64,000 nucleotides of DNA from Candidatus Rokuibacteriota bacterium. GTDB taxonomy: Bacteria; Methylomirabilota; Methylomirabilia; Rokubacteriales; CSP1-6. A program made the translations under genes and the position numbers. Of this stretch, positions 1-8,161 are shown one piece after another. How positions within the stretch are numbered: the first letter of the stretch is position 1; the number at the start of each line of letters is the position of its first letter. The notes beneath the pieces were generated by a model. It ran no database searches and was not told the origin of the DNA. It saw only the letters and a list, made by a program, of their open reading frames with translations. The stretch lies in the NCBI GenBank assembly GCA_003220435.1, contig QHSL01000074.1, positions 62,001-126,000 of the forward strand, in the 5' to 3' direction.

Positions 1-1
1 C

Positions 2-142
2 GGCTATCGCGCCCGGCCTTCCGTGCTCGAGCTCGGAGCCTACGTCACCTACCTGATCGTTGCCGGCACGCTGTTGTTTCGGACGAGCGTGCCGCCGAGT
101 CCGCGTTCGCCCAAGGGGAGGGTTCCGGCGCACGTCGCCTGA
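2..142 (+). CDS. C-terminal end of an FTR1-like iron permease (partial)
   Basis: An open frame enters from the left edge and stops with TGA at 140-142, leaving 46 residues. The peptide contains GYRARPSVLELGAY followed by a hydrophobic stretch ending in LLFR and a short basic tail. A GY-x-PS-x-LE motif followed by a last membrane helix is how FTR1-type high-affinity iron permeases usually end, so this is read as the last transmembrane helix and cytoplasmic tail of such a protein. The identification rests on a very short peptide; another polytopic membrane protein is possible. The next gene starts 19 bp downstream on the same strand. Confidence 0.45.
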   Translation, partial: GYRARPSVLELGAYVTYLIVAGTLLFRTSVPPSPRSPKGRVPAHVA

Positions 143-161
143 GGAACGAGGAGATCGGGCC

Positions 162-1328
162 ATGAGGCGTAGCCGCGAGCGGATCCTCACCACCCACGCC
201 GGGAGCCTGCCCCGGCCGGCCGACCTGCTGGAGATGGTGCAGGCGCTGGCCGATGGCCGCCCGTACGATCGAGACGCGTACGCGCGCCGAGTGAAGGCCG
301 CGGTCAGCGAGATCGTCGGCCGGCAGATCGAGCTCGGGGTGGACGTGATCGACGACGGCGAGATGGGCAAGCCGAGCTTCGTGACATACGTCACCGAGCG
401 ACTGAGCGGGTTCGAGCCGAGCGCCAACGCCGCCGAGCTGCTGCCGTGGTCGGGATCGAAGGAATACGTCGCGTTCCCGGAGTTCTACGCGGCCACCGCG
501 GCCCAGAGCGCCAACGCGAGAGCGCGGCGCTTCGCCTGCACCGGGCCGATCGCCTATCGCGGCCAGGCGCAGGTGAGGGCGGACATCGAGAACCTCAAGG
601 CCGCTCTCGCGGGTGGAGGGGCCGAGGAGGCGTTTATTCCCGCCATCTCGCCCTCGAACGTCGAGGGTCGACAGGAGAACAGCTACTACAAGACGGACGA
701 GGAATACCTGTTCGCGATCGCCGACGCGATGCGGGAGGAATACACGGCGATCGTCGATGCCGGGCTCCTGGTGCAGATCGACGATCCGCGTCTGGTGACC
801 TACTACATCATGGACCCGCGCTCGACGGTGGACGAGTGCCGGCGGTGGGCCGAGGTGCGCGTGGAAGCGCTGAATCACGCGCTCCGCGGGCTGCCGCGCG
901 ACCGGGTCCGGTTCCACACGTGCTACGGCATCAACATGGGGCCGCGCGTCCACGACATGGAGCTGAAGGACGTCGTGGACATCATGCTCAAGGTCCGCGC
1001 CGGTGCTTACTCGTTCGAGGCCGCCAACCCGCGCCACGAGCACGAGTGGCGCGTGTGGGAGGGCGTCAAGCTCCCGGAGGGCGCGCTGCTGATCCCGGGG
1101 GTGATCACGCAGTCGACCATCCTCGTCGAGCACCCGGAGCTGGTGGCCGAGCGCATCGTGAAGTTCGCGAAGGTCGTCGGCCGCGAGAACGTCATCGCCG
1201 GGTCCGACTGCGGCTTCGCGACGTTCGCCGGCTCGACCGAGATCCATCCGAGCGTGGTCTGGGCGAAGCTGAAGGCGCTGAGCGAGGGCGCGCGGATCGC
1301 GACCAGGCAGCTCTGGGGCCGCGCGTGA
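162..1328 (+). CDS. cobalamin-independent methionine synthase (MetE C-domain) family protein
   Basis: 388 residues, about half of full MetE, corresponding to a single TIM-barrel of the UROD/MetE-like fold. The N-terminus carries the family signature TTHAGSLPRP (residues 10-19). Zinc ligands expected for thiol activation are visible: HTC at 252-254 and the Cys of GSDCGF at 350. The ATG at 162 is preceded by a purine-rich GAGGAACGAGGAG; the longer upstream frame lacks family sequence and overlaps the preceding gene. Single-domain relatives act as methyltransferases or thiol-activating enzymes on various substrates (for example epoxyalkane:coenzyme M transferase-like proteins), so methionine synthesis should not be assumed. 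The gene is convergent with the HpaB-like gene, with 22 bp between the stops. Confidence 0.8.
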   Translation: MRRSRERILTTHAGSLPRPADLLEMVQALADGRPYDRDAYARRVKAAVSEIVGRQIELGVDVIDDGEMGKPSFVTYVTERLSGFEPSANAAELLPWSGSKEYVAFPEFYAATAAQSANARARRFACTGPIAYRGQAQVRADIENLKAALAGGGAEEAFIPAISPSNVEGRQENSYYKTDEEYLFAIADAMREEYTAIVDAGLLVQIDDPRLVTYYIMDPRSTVDECRRWAEVRVEALNHALRGLPRDRVRFHTCYGINMGPRVHDMELKDVVDIMLKVRAGAYSFEAANPRHEHEWRVWEGVKLPEGALLIPGVITQSTILVEHPELVAERIVKFAKVVGRENVIAGSDCGFATFAGSTEIHPSVVWAKLKALSEGARIATRQLWGRA

Positions 1329-1350
1329 GGCTACGTCAAGCTCGGGTTGA

Positions 1351-2808
1351 TCAGGCCTCGTCGCTCCGCGCCAGGAACTCGCGCACCCGGTCGGTCACTT
1401 CTTTCGCGGGGAAGACCGTCTTCAGCACGCGCGCCCGCGTCAGCGGATCGCTGGCGAAGAAGCGCTCGTAGAGTACCTGCCGGCTGCCGAAGGCGCTGCC
1501 CGCGATGTCCCACGCCAGACGGAAGAGCTTGACCCGCTCGCGCGCGCTCGTGCTGTCGGTGGCCAGGTACTGCTCGATCTCCGGCTTCAGCGGCCCGGAG
1601 AAATCGGCCTCGCTCGGGATAATCATGAAGCTGCTGGACCCCAGGAGCTGGAGGATCTCGACCATCCGCGGATAGGCGGTCATGAACAGGTTGCGCGTGA
1701 CCTCGGCCGGCATCCCCGCCGGGCACATCACGCCCCACTGATCGAGCTTCGCGTCGGCCTCGGCGGCACGCATGCAGGCCTTCATGAGCTCGGTGTACAT
1801 GATCAGCTCGCCGATGCGCTCCTCGGCGTGCGGCAGGTGGGCGTTGCCGAGCGTCTCGGTCATCAGCAGCGCCACGCCGAGCACGAACTCGCACTTGGCC
1901 AGGTTCTTGGCGGCGCCCTGGTGCGCCGTGTGAGTCATCGAGTGGGTGGCGAACGCGGTATCGTTGAGAATCTCGACGTCACCGAGCACGAACACCCGCT
2001 CCCATGGCACCAGCACGTCGTCGAAGAACACGACGCAGTCCATCTCCTCGAAGCGCGAGCCCAGCGGATGGTCGAAACGCGAGCGACCAAGATCGAAGCT
2101 CTCGCGGCAGAGGAACTTCAACCCGGGGGTACCGCAGGGGATCGCGAAGTTGAGCGCGAAGGGGCTGTGGGGGTCCGTGTGCCGCGCCAGGCGCGGGGAG
2201 TAGACGGCGATCTCGTCCGAGATTGGCCCCAGCGTGGCCAGGACCCGGGCGCCGCTCACTACCACGCCCGCGTCGGTCTCCCTGACGATGCGCAGCGCGG
2301 TGCCTTCCTTCAGGTTGAACATGCCGGAGACGTCCCGGCTCCGCTGTAGGTTGATCAGCGAGTGGGTCAGCGTCAGGTCGTTCTCTCGGATGTACTCGTA
2401 GTAACGCTTGATGTTCTGGCCGAACTGGGACCGGCCGCGGGCGAAATAGTCGGCCGCCGCGCCCCACGCCGCGAAGGTGACGTTCATGAAGTCGGGCGAG
2501 CGCCCCATCATCCCGCAGGTCGTGCGCGCCCAGTTCAGCATCATCTTGCCGCGCCGCGCGACGTCTTCATGGGTGCGCGGGTTGATGAACGAGAGCCCCA
2601 CGCGGTCACTGCTGGTGGGCGAGACGTACGTCATCTCGTCGCGAAGCTGCGGGTCGTGCTGCATGTCGTAGAGCGAGGCGATGGCGAGCGCCCCGTTGCG
2701 GAGCCCGGGGTGGGTGGTCACGTCCTTCACCCGCTCGCCCCGCAGCCAGACCTCGCGCTCCTGCGCCTGCAGTCCCTTGAGATATTCGCCGCCCGTACGC
2801 GCTGGCAT
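1351..2808 (-). CDS. 4-hydroxyphenylacetate 3-hydroxylase (HpaB) family oxygenase
   Basis: 485 residues, the usual length for the HpaB/PvcC family of FADH2-dependent oxygenases. The start MPARTGGEYLKGLQ, the N-terminal region around DPQLRDEMTYVSP and the acyl-CoA-dehydrogenase-like helical core match the family throughout. These enzymes hydroxylate phenolic or other substrates with reduced flavin from a separate reductase (HpaC type), which is not encoded nearby. The ATG is preceded by GAGGAG at good spacing. It is the last gene of a leftward run behind hyuB, separated by 81 bp holding a copy of the dispersed hairpin, so its translation may be set separately from hyuB. Substrate unknown. Confidence 0.88.
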   Translation of the reverse strand: MPARTGGEYLKGLQAQEREVWLRGERVKDVTTHPGLRNGALAIASLYDMQHDPQLRDEMTYVSPTSSDRVGLSFINPRTHEDVARRGKMMLNWARTTCGMMGRSPDFMNVTFAAWGAAADYFARGRSQFGQNIKRYYEYIRENDLTLTHSLINLQRSRDVSGMFNLKEGTALRIVRETDAGVVVSGARVLATLGPISDEIAVYSPRLARHTDPHSPFALNFAIPCGTPGLKFLCRESFDLGRSRFDHPLGSRFEEMDCVVFFDDVLVPWERVFVLGDVEILNDTAFATHSMTHTAHQGAAKNLAKCEFVLGVALLMTETLGNAHLPHAEERIGELIMYTELMKACMRAAEADAKLDQWGVMCPAGMPAEVTRNLFMTAYPRMVEILQLLGSSSFMIIPSEADFSGPLKPEIEQYLATDSTSARERVKLFRLAWDIAGSAFGSRQVLYERFFASDPLTRARVLKTVFPAKEVTDRVREFLARSDEA

Positions 2809-2829
2809 CAGCTTCTCCTCTTTTCTAGC

Positions 2830-2878
2830 CGCGCCTCGGCCGGCTGGGCCCAGCCCCGTGACGGCCTGCGGCGCGCAC
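2830..2878 (-). repeat. dispersed ~50-nt hairpin element, copy A
   Basis: First of five related copies (others at 16534, 27996, 28061, 45689). In mRNA sense it reads leftward: outer stem CGCGCC/GGCGCG, internal loop, middle stem GGCCG/CGGCC, and an apical part that here folds as GGCUG/CAGCC around a GGCC loop. It lies between hyuB and the HpaB-like gene, 21 nt before the HpaB ATG and immediately 5' of its GAGGAG Shine-Dalgarno sequence. Confidence 0.8.
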
Positions 2879-2889
2879 GACGCTAAACG

Positions 2890-5193
2890 CTATTCGACGT
2901 CCAGCTCGATGTCGCGGAGCACCGGGTCCGCCGTCCGGCACACCTCGTTCTCCACCAGGCCGCCGCACGCCGGGCAGCAGAACTGGCGGAACTGCACGTC
3001 GTCGTCGATGAACCGACGCGGATCGCCGATGAGCGTGTTGGCCGCCTGGATCGGCCGGTCGACGCGATGGCAGTGGAGCTTGTAGTTCTCGCGGGCATCG
3101 CAGAGCGGCTGGCCGCAGCGCGCGCAGCCCAGCCAGGGACGCCCGTCGCGGTTCAGTAAATCCAGGCAGTCCGTCAGGTGCCGGAGCAGGGGAAGCCGCG
3201 GGCCGGCGTAGGGCTTCGGCTCGCGGCCGAGCCGTTCGACCAGCGCCTGACGGCGCAGCGCCGCCGTCCCTGTCGCGTCGACGCGCAGCTCCTCGTCTTC
3301 ACCCGTGAGCACCACGCGAAATAGCTCGCGCGCCGCGTGCGCCGAGACATCGCCGAGGTAGACGTCCTTCCGGACCGCCTCCGGATCGCGCTCGATCGGG
3401 TCGCCGTAGCCGGCGCCCGCGGCGAACGCGACCTCATAGACGTCGTCCGGCCCCTGCTGGATGTCGATCTGGCGGAGCTGGAGGAGCACGTCCTGGCCGC
3501 TGACCTCGCCGACGTCGCCGGGGATCTCGCGCCGGGCCAGCCACTGCCGGATGTCGCTCCCGCGCTTGAAGCGATAGTAGTTGGTGTTGGCCGGGTAGCC
3601 GCCCATGAGCCCGGGCGCGGTGGGTATCGCGGCGCCCGACGACTCGGTGTCCTGGACGATCCCGTCGGTGCCGTGGGGTATGAAGCTCACGGCCGCCGAA
3701 TTGCCGCCCCGGAACTTGCCGGCGCCGCCGGAGTCGGTGTTCTCGCGGCGGTAGAGCACGAGCAACGGGAAGCTCTGCTCGTTGTGCTCGACGTTGCCGA
3801 TGCGGCAGATGGGACTCCGCACCTGGCCCCCGGTGGCGATCCCGTCGCGGAACGAGAACGCGCCGATCGCGCCCACCATCGGATCGAGCAGGAGATAGCC
3901 GAACTTTTCGCCCCACTGATCGATGCCGCGAAAGACCGTCAGCGGAAACTGGCTGGTGCCGCCGATACACATCACGTCGCGCTTGAGCTCGGGATCGCCC
4001 GACAGCAGCTTCGAGATCGTGTTGTATGCGGGATAAAGGGAAATCTCCATCGCCTGCACCGGCGCCGTCGACACCGAGGCCGGATGCGCGGCCGACGTGA
4101 ACGCGCCGAGCGAGGGCTGGAACTCGATGTGCCGCAGGGCGCCGCCGATCGCGTAGAGCTGGTCCCAGCAGAGCAGCTCGTTGATCGCGGTCATGATGGA
4201 GCCACGCCAGCCCGAGTAGGTGGTGTTGATCGCGCCGACCTGGGGCGCGGTGCCGGCGTTGTCGAAGACGAGCCGGTCGCCCCGCTTCTGCATGTTGAGC
4301 ATGACCTGGTAGGTCTTGCGATCGCCGACGTACGCGACCTCGACGTAGCTCCGCTCGCGCCACACGCCGTCGGGCAGCTTGGCGAGCTTCTGGAGGAAGG
4401 CCTGCTCGGCGTTGTCGATGATCTTTCGCATCACGCCCTTGACGACTTCCGGACCGTAGCGGCGAATCAGGCCGAGGATGCGGCGCTTGGCGGTGTTGTT
4501 GCCGGCGATCTGGGCGCGCAGGTCGAGCGCGACCAGGTACGGCTTGCGCGAAGCGCGCAGGTAGACGCCCTCGATGTCGCGCCTGAGCTCCCCGCGCTCG
4601 ACGATCTTCACCGGTGGGATCAGGATGCCCTCGTCGAAGGCGTCGCGCGCGTTCGGACAGAAGCTGCCGGGCGTGATCCCGCCCACGTCGTACTGGTGCA
4701 GGACGTTGGTGATCCAGCAGAAGAGCTTGCCGTCCCAGAACAGGGGTGTGAGCAGCGTGACGTCCATCTGATGGGCGGCGCCGACCCAGGGATCGTTCGA
4801 GAGGAACATGTCGTCCTCGAAGATGCCCGGGTTTTGCGAGCGGTACTCGAGCGTCCACTTCACCTGCACGTCCGAGACGCCGGACATGTAGAGCTGATAC
4901 GGCCCGTAGTAGATGAACTCGCCGTCCTCGGTGAAGATCGAGGAGTTGAGGTCGAACGCGTACATCGCCACCGGCGAGCCCGAGATGCGCTGGATCGTCA
5001 TCCCCAGCTCTTCGTTGATGTTCCAGAGGTTGTGGCGGATGACTTCGTAGGTGATCGGATCGATCTTGTCCGTCCACTCCTTGTGCAGCGTGAGGCTCGG
5101 GTGGATCGCGAGCGTGTCGCCGGGAATGTAGGAGAAGGTCGTCCCGTCGTGGGGGCCGGAGATCGTCGAGCTCGGGTGGGGGCGGTCGGCCAT
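2890..5193 (-). CDS. hydantoinase B / acetone carboxylase alpha-type subunit with C-terminal Zn-ribbon fusion
   Basis: 767 residues from ATG at 5193 (MADRPHPSST), chosen because GGGAG lies 9 nt upstream and family homology begins soon after at KIDPITYEVIRHNLW. Residues ~35-560 are the HyuB/oxoprolinase B domain (GMTIQRISGSPVA, LSNDPWVGAAHQMD, NTDSGGAGKFRGG). HyuB alone is about 550-600 residues; the extra ~170 residues carry CARCGQPLC and CCPACGG, a four-cysteine zinc ribbon resembling the separate gamma subunit of acetone/acetophenone carboxylases. With hyuA upstream this suggests an ATP-dependent carboxylase or lactam-opening enzyme with alpha and gamma parts fused. Cytoplasmic. The hyuA-hyuB pair is interrupted by two small genes. 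Substrate cannot be read from sequence. Confidence 0.85.
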   Translation of the reverse strand: MADRPHPSSTISGPHDGTTFSYIPGDTLAIHPSLTLHKEWTDKIDPITYEVIRHNLWNINEELGMTIQRISGSPVAMYAFDLNSSIFTEDGEFIYYGPYQLYMSGVSDVQVKWTLEYRSQNPGIFEDDMFLSNDPWVGAAHQMDVTLLTPLFWDGKLFCWITNVLHQYDVGGITPGSFCPNARDAFDEGILIPPVKIVERGELRRDIEGVYLRASRKPYLVALDLRAQIAGNNTAKRRILGLIRRYGPEVVKGVMRKIIDNAEQAFLQKLAKLPDGVWRERSYVEVAYVGDRKTYQVMLNMQKRGDRLVFDNAGTAPQVGAINTTYSGWRGSIMTAINELLCWDQLYAIGGALRHIEFQPSLGAFTSAAHPASVSTAPVQAMEISLYPAYNTISKLLSGDPELKRDVMCIGGTSQFPLTVFRGIDQWGEKFGYLLLDPMVGAIGAFSFRDGIATGGQVRSPICRIGNVEHNEQSFPLLVLYRRENTDSGGAGKFRGGNSAAVSFIPHGTDGIVQDTESSGAAIPTAPGLMGGYPANTNYYRFKRGSDIRQWLARREIPGDVGEVSGQDVLLQLRQIDIQQGPDDVYEVAFAAGAGYGDPIERDPEAVRKDVYLGDVSAHAARELFRVVLTGEDEELRVDATGTAALRRQALVERLGREPKPYAGPRLPLLRHLTDCLDLLNRDGRPWLGCARCGQPLCDARENYKLHCHRVDRPIQAANTLIGDPRRFIDDDVQFRQFCCPACGGLVENEVCRTADPVLRDIELDVE

Positions 5194-5210
5194 GTCAGAA
5201 GTCTCCCACG

Positions 5211-5723
5211 CTATCGAAGGCCTTCCTGCTCGCGGAGGCGCTTGATGGCTTCGAGTTGCAGCAGCGATTCCCGGTCCTTCGGTCGTCCGATATGACGCTT
5301 GATCCGGATGAGATCGTCCAGGCCGATCACGCGAGTCGGTCGGCCACCGATCGACATGGTCTCGGCGTGAGGAAGCAGGTCTTCGTAGGTTCCGATCGGC
5401 TCTAGGTACCCGAGAAAGTCCAGCGGGTACTCGCCATCGACCTCGAACGTGTAGTTCTGACCGAGCGCGAGCGCCTCCGCATCCAGTCTGAATTTCAGTT
5501 CGGGAGGCGCATCTCGCAGGGTCAAGCTCAGCGTCCCGAGGGCCGCGGCGAGGCGCTCGAGATTGTCGCGCGTGCGCCGATAGCACAGATCGACGTCGTA
5601 GGTAACACGCGAGCCGCCCATGAGAGCCTCGGCCTGTCCACCGACGATGATGAACTCTACGCCATGGTCGGCCAGGAGGGCACAGAACCGCTCAAGCGCG
5701 CTTGGCTCGCGCCGCTCTTCCAA
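5211..5723 (-). CDS. nucleotidyltransferase-fold protein (AbiEii/MNT-like)
   Basis: 170 residues. Residues ~15-60 show the minimal nucleotidyltransferase core: VEFIIVGGQAEALMGG (the GG helix) followed by YDVDLCYRR, where the D-x-D supplies metal ligands. Later VIGLDDLIRIKRHIGRPKD is the helical segment typical of AbiEii/DUF6036-type proteins, with the lysine-rich end common to that group. Such proteins often act as toxins or AMP/nucleotide transferases paired with a small upstream partner. Here the partner overlaps by 32 bp upstream, and hyuB begins 17 bp downstream, so the module is co-transcribed within the hyu operon. The biological target is unknown, and chromosomal copies of this family are frequently not demonstrated toxins. 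Confidence 0.75.
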   Translation of the reverse strand: MEERREPSALERFCALLADHGVEFIIVGGQAEALMGGSRVTYDVDLCYRRTRDNLERLAAALGTLSLTLRDAPPELKFRLDAEALALGQNYTFEVDGEYPLDFLGYLEPIGTYEDLLPHAETMSIGGRPTRVIGLDDLIRIKRHIGRPKDRESLLQLEAIKRLREQEGLR

Positions 5724-5916
5724 TGGCCTGCACCCTCTGCGCGTCTCGACGAGCTCGGTCGGCTCGGCGTGCCCGCTCCGTCGGCGAGAGGCGCATGTTG
5801 GCGCGGATCAGTGAGAGATCCACCCCATTTTCATCGTACTGGCCGGCCGCCCCGATAGGCCGGGCCGAAGGAGACGTCTTGGAAGAGTCGCGGCGCTGAT
5901 CATCCACTCCGGCCAT
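5692..5916 (-). CDS. small helical partner of the nucleotidyltransferase (antitoxin-like)
   Basis: 74 residues starting 1 bp after the hyuA stop and overlapping the start of the nucleotidyltransferase gene by 32 bp. The segment GVDLSLIRANMRLSPTERARRADRAR resembles the short helical proteins that precede AbiEii-type nucleotidyltransferases, which commonly read GVDxTLIRxxLxLTPxERL. The first ~30 residues are low-complexity and may not be conserved, so a start inside the frame is possible. The tight spacing on both sides indicates translational coupling. Role as antitoxin is inferred from position only. Confidence 0.6.
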   Translation of the reverse strand: MAGVDDQRRDSSKTSPSARPIGAAGQYDENGVDLSLIRANMRLSPTERARRADRARRDAQRVQAIGRAARAKRA

Positions 5917-5917
5917 T

Positions 5918-8023
5918 CTACTTCCCGCCCAGGTCGATCAACACGTTGCCATACGAATCGAGCCGCGCGCGCTCGAAGGGGTGGACGACGATCGTGGTGT
6001 CGGGGACCTGGATGATGGCCGGCCCGGGGATCACGTTGCCCGGCGCCAGCCGATGGCCCCAGAAGACCGGCGTGGCCTCGAAGTCGCCGAGCTCCGCCCA
6101 GTAGACGCGCCGCGTCCCCGCCCGCGCTTCCTGCACAGGCTCGCGGTCGACCTCGCGCGCGGCGACGATGCGCGGCTTGGCGCTGATCGCCGAGGCGCGC
6201 ACGCGGTAGGTGACGATCTCCACGCGCGCCTCGTGGAACCCGGCGCCCTTGCCGTACACGGTCTCGTAGCGCCGATGGAAGTCGCCGACCAGCGTCGCGA
6301 GCGCCGCGGCGTCGAGGGGCCCCGGCGCCACCGGCACCTCGACCTCGTTGATCTGGCCTTTGTAGCGGATGTCCGCCGAGCGGCCGAGCCGCGCCAGATT
6401 CAGGTCGACGCCGTCGGCGGCGAGCTGGCGCAGGCCCTGCATCTCGAGCGCGGCGAAATGGCTCATGACCCGCGCCGGGTCGAACGGGCTCGACTGGATG
6501 TCGACGGCCTCATAGATATGCAGCAGGTCGGCCGAAGCGGCGCCGAGCGCCGACCAGAGCGAGCAGATCTCGCCCAGCGGGACCACGACGCCCTGAGCGC
6601 CGAGCTCACGCGCGTAGACACCGGCGTGCACGGGACCGGCGCCGCCGTAGGCGAACACCACACAGTCACGCGGGTCGTACCCCTTCTGCACGGTGGCCTT
6701 GCGGATCAGATCGGCCATCTGGTGCTCGACGACCCGCACGGCGCCGCTCGCCGTCTCCACCAGGCCCATCCCGAGCCGCGTGGCGATCGGCCCGAGGCTC
6801 GCGCGGGCCTCGTCGAGATCGAGGCGCAGCCGACCGCCCAGGAAGTACTCGGGATCGATGTAGCCGAGCACCAGGTCGGCGTCGGTCACCGTCGGCTGCG
6901 TGCCGCCGCGTCCGTAGCACGCGGGGCCGGGCTTGGCGCCCGCCGAGATCGGACCGACCCGCATCGTGGCGCTCACCTCGTCGATCCAGATGATCGAGCC
7001 CCCGCCGCTGCCGACCGAGCGGATGTCGATGCGCGGGACGAAGTACTCGTACTGGTGGACGACACTCTGGTAGCTCGCGATCGGCTCGCCGTCCCACACC
7101 AGGCCGACGTCGAACGACGTCCCGCCCATGTCGGTGGCGATGATGTGCTTGGCGCCGATGATCCCGCCCAGGTATTGCGACGCGAGCACGCCCGCCACCG
7201 GCCCGGAGTCGAGCGTCAGGAACGCGCGCCGCGCAGACTCGGCGGCGGGGATCACGCCGCCGCCGCACTGCATAACCTGCAACGGGTAGCGCAGGCCCGC
7301 CGCCTGGGCGCGCGACTCGAGCCGGTCGAGATACCGCGACATCACCGGGCCCAGATACGCGTTGAGCACCGTCGCGACCGTGCGCTCGTACTCGCCCCAG
7401 CGGGGGATCAGGTCGGCCGAGCAGCAGACGAAGACGCCGGGCGCCAGGCGCTCGACCATCTGCTTCACGCGCCGCTCGTGCTCGGGCGCCTTGAAGGACC
7501 AGAGAAAGCAGATCGCGATCGCCTCGACACCCTTGGCGACGAGCCGGGCGATGGCCTGCTCGGCCTCGGCCTCGTTCAGCTCGACGACCACCTGGCCCTT
7601 GCAGTCGACGCGCTCGCTGACCTCGGCGATGAACGGCTTGGGCACGATTGGGTCCGGCTTGCCGCTCTCGGGGAAATGGAGGACCTGGACGTTGTTGAGG
7701 CCGGGCACACCGCGGGCCCCCCGCATGATGTGGATGACGTCGCGGTGTCCCTTGGTCGTGATGAGCCCCACGCGCGCACCCCGACGCTGGAGCATGGCGT
7801 TCGTGCCGACCGTGGTGCCGAGCGCCAGCCGCGCGGTCTCGCCCAACAGCGCCTCGATCGTGACGCCGAGCCGCTCGGCGGCCACCCGCAACGACTCCAT
7901 GACGCCTTCCGAAAAATCGTCCGGGGTGGACGGCGCCTTGGCGGCGGTGAGATTCCCGTCGGCGTCCATCACGATGCAGTCCGTGAAGGTCCCGCCGGTG
8001 TCGATGCCGATGATGTAGGCCAT
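5918..8023 (-). CDS. hydantoinase/oxoprolinase HyuA-type (acetone carboxylase beta-like) ATPase subunit
   Basis: 701 residues from ATG 8023 (MAYIIGIDTGGTFTDC), chosen because the phosphate-binding DTGGTFTD motif always lies within the first ten residues of this family; GGGAG is 8 nt upstream. The ASKHA-type ATPase fold is shown by DTGGTFTD (residues ~7-14), ATDMGGTSFDVG in the middle and SVGSGGGSIIWID. The family couples ATP hydrolysis to hydrolysis of hydantoins or 5-oxoproline, or to carboxylation of ketones when paired with HyuB. It heads the leftward run hyuA, antitoxin-like gene, nucleotidyltransferase, hyuB, HpaB-like gene. A TATACT box lies at 8060-8055. Cytoplasmic; substrate unresolved. 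Confidence 0.88.
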   Translation of the reverse strand: MAYIIGIDTGGTFTDCIVMDADGNLTAAKAPSTPDDFSEGVMESLRVAAERLGVTIEALLGETARLALGTTVGTNAMLQRRGARVGLITTKGHRDVIHIMRGARGVPGLNNVQVLHFPESGKPDPIVPKPFIAEVSERVDCKGQVVVELNEAEAEQAIARLVAKGVEAIAICFLWSFKAPEHERRVKQMVERLAPGVFVCCSADLIPRWGEYERTVATVLNAYLGPVMSRYLDRLESRAQAAGLRYPLQVMQCGGGVIPAAESARRAFLTLDSGPVAGVLASQYLGGIIGAKHIIATDMGGTSFDVGLVWDGEPIASYQSVVHQYEYFVPRIDIRSVGSGGGSIIWIDEVSATMRVGPISAGAKPGPACYGRGGTQPTVTDADLVLGYIDPEYFLGGRLRLDLDEARASLGPIATRLGMGLVETASGAVRVVEHQMADLIRKATVQKGYDPRDCVVFAYGGAGPVHAGVYARELGAQGVVVPLGEICSLWSALGAASADLLHIYEAVDIQSSPFDPARVMSHFAALEMQGLRQLAADGVDLNLARLGRSADIRYKGQINEVEVPVAPGPLDAAALATLVGDFHRRYETVYGKGAGFHEARVEIVTYRVRASAISAKPRIVAAREVDREPVQEARAGTRRVYWAELGDFEATPVFWGHRLAPGNVIPGPAIIQVPDTTIVVHPFERARLDSYGNVLIDLGGK

Positions 8024-8054
8024 GCCCGCTCTCCCACGACCGCGGATTGCGCCG

Positions 8055-8060
8055 AGTATA
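8055..8060 (-). promoter_or_regulatory. possible -10 box for the hyuA operon
   Basis: TATACT on the minus strand stands out in a GC-rich spacer and would give a leader of about 25 nt with GGGAG before the hyuA ATG at 8023. No convincing -35 hexamer is seen. The same AT patch also reads TATAAT on the plus strand, where no gene follows. Confidence 0.35.
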
Positions 8061-8161
8061 ATCCCGCCCGTTGGAGACGACAGCGAATCGTGGATGAGGA
8101 TCTGCTCGAGGGCCGGGATCTCCGGACCTGCAGGGCCCACTAGAATTCGAGGGTAACTGAA

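Noticed and set aside
3337-5295. Long open frame on the plus strand opposite hyuB (and similar long antisense frames opposite most genes)
   Set aside because: High GC third positions keep antisense frames open. These translations are Arg/Ala/Pro/Val-Asp-rich, match no family and lack ribosome-binding sites, while the opposite strand has clear homology.
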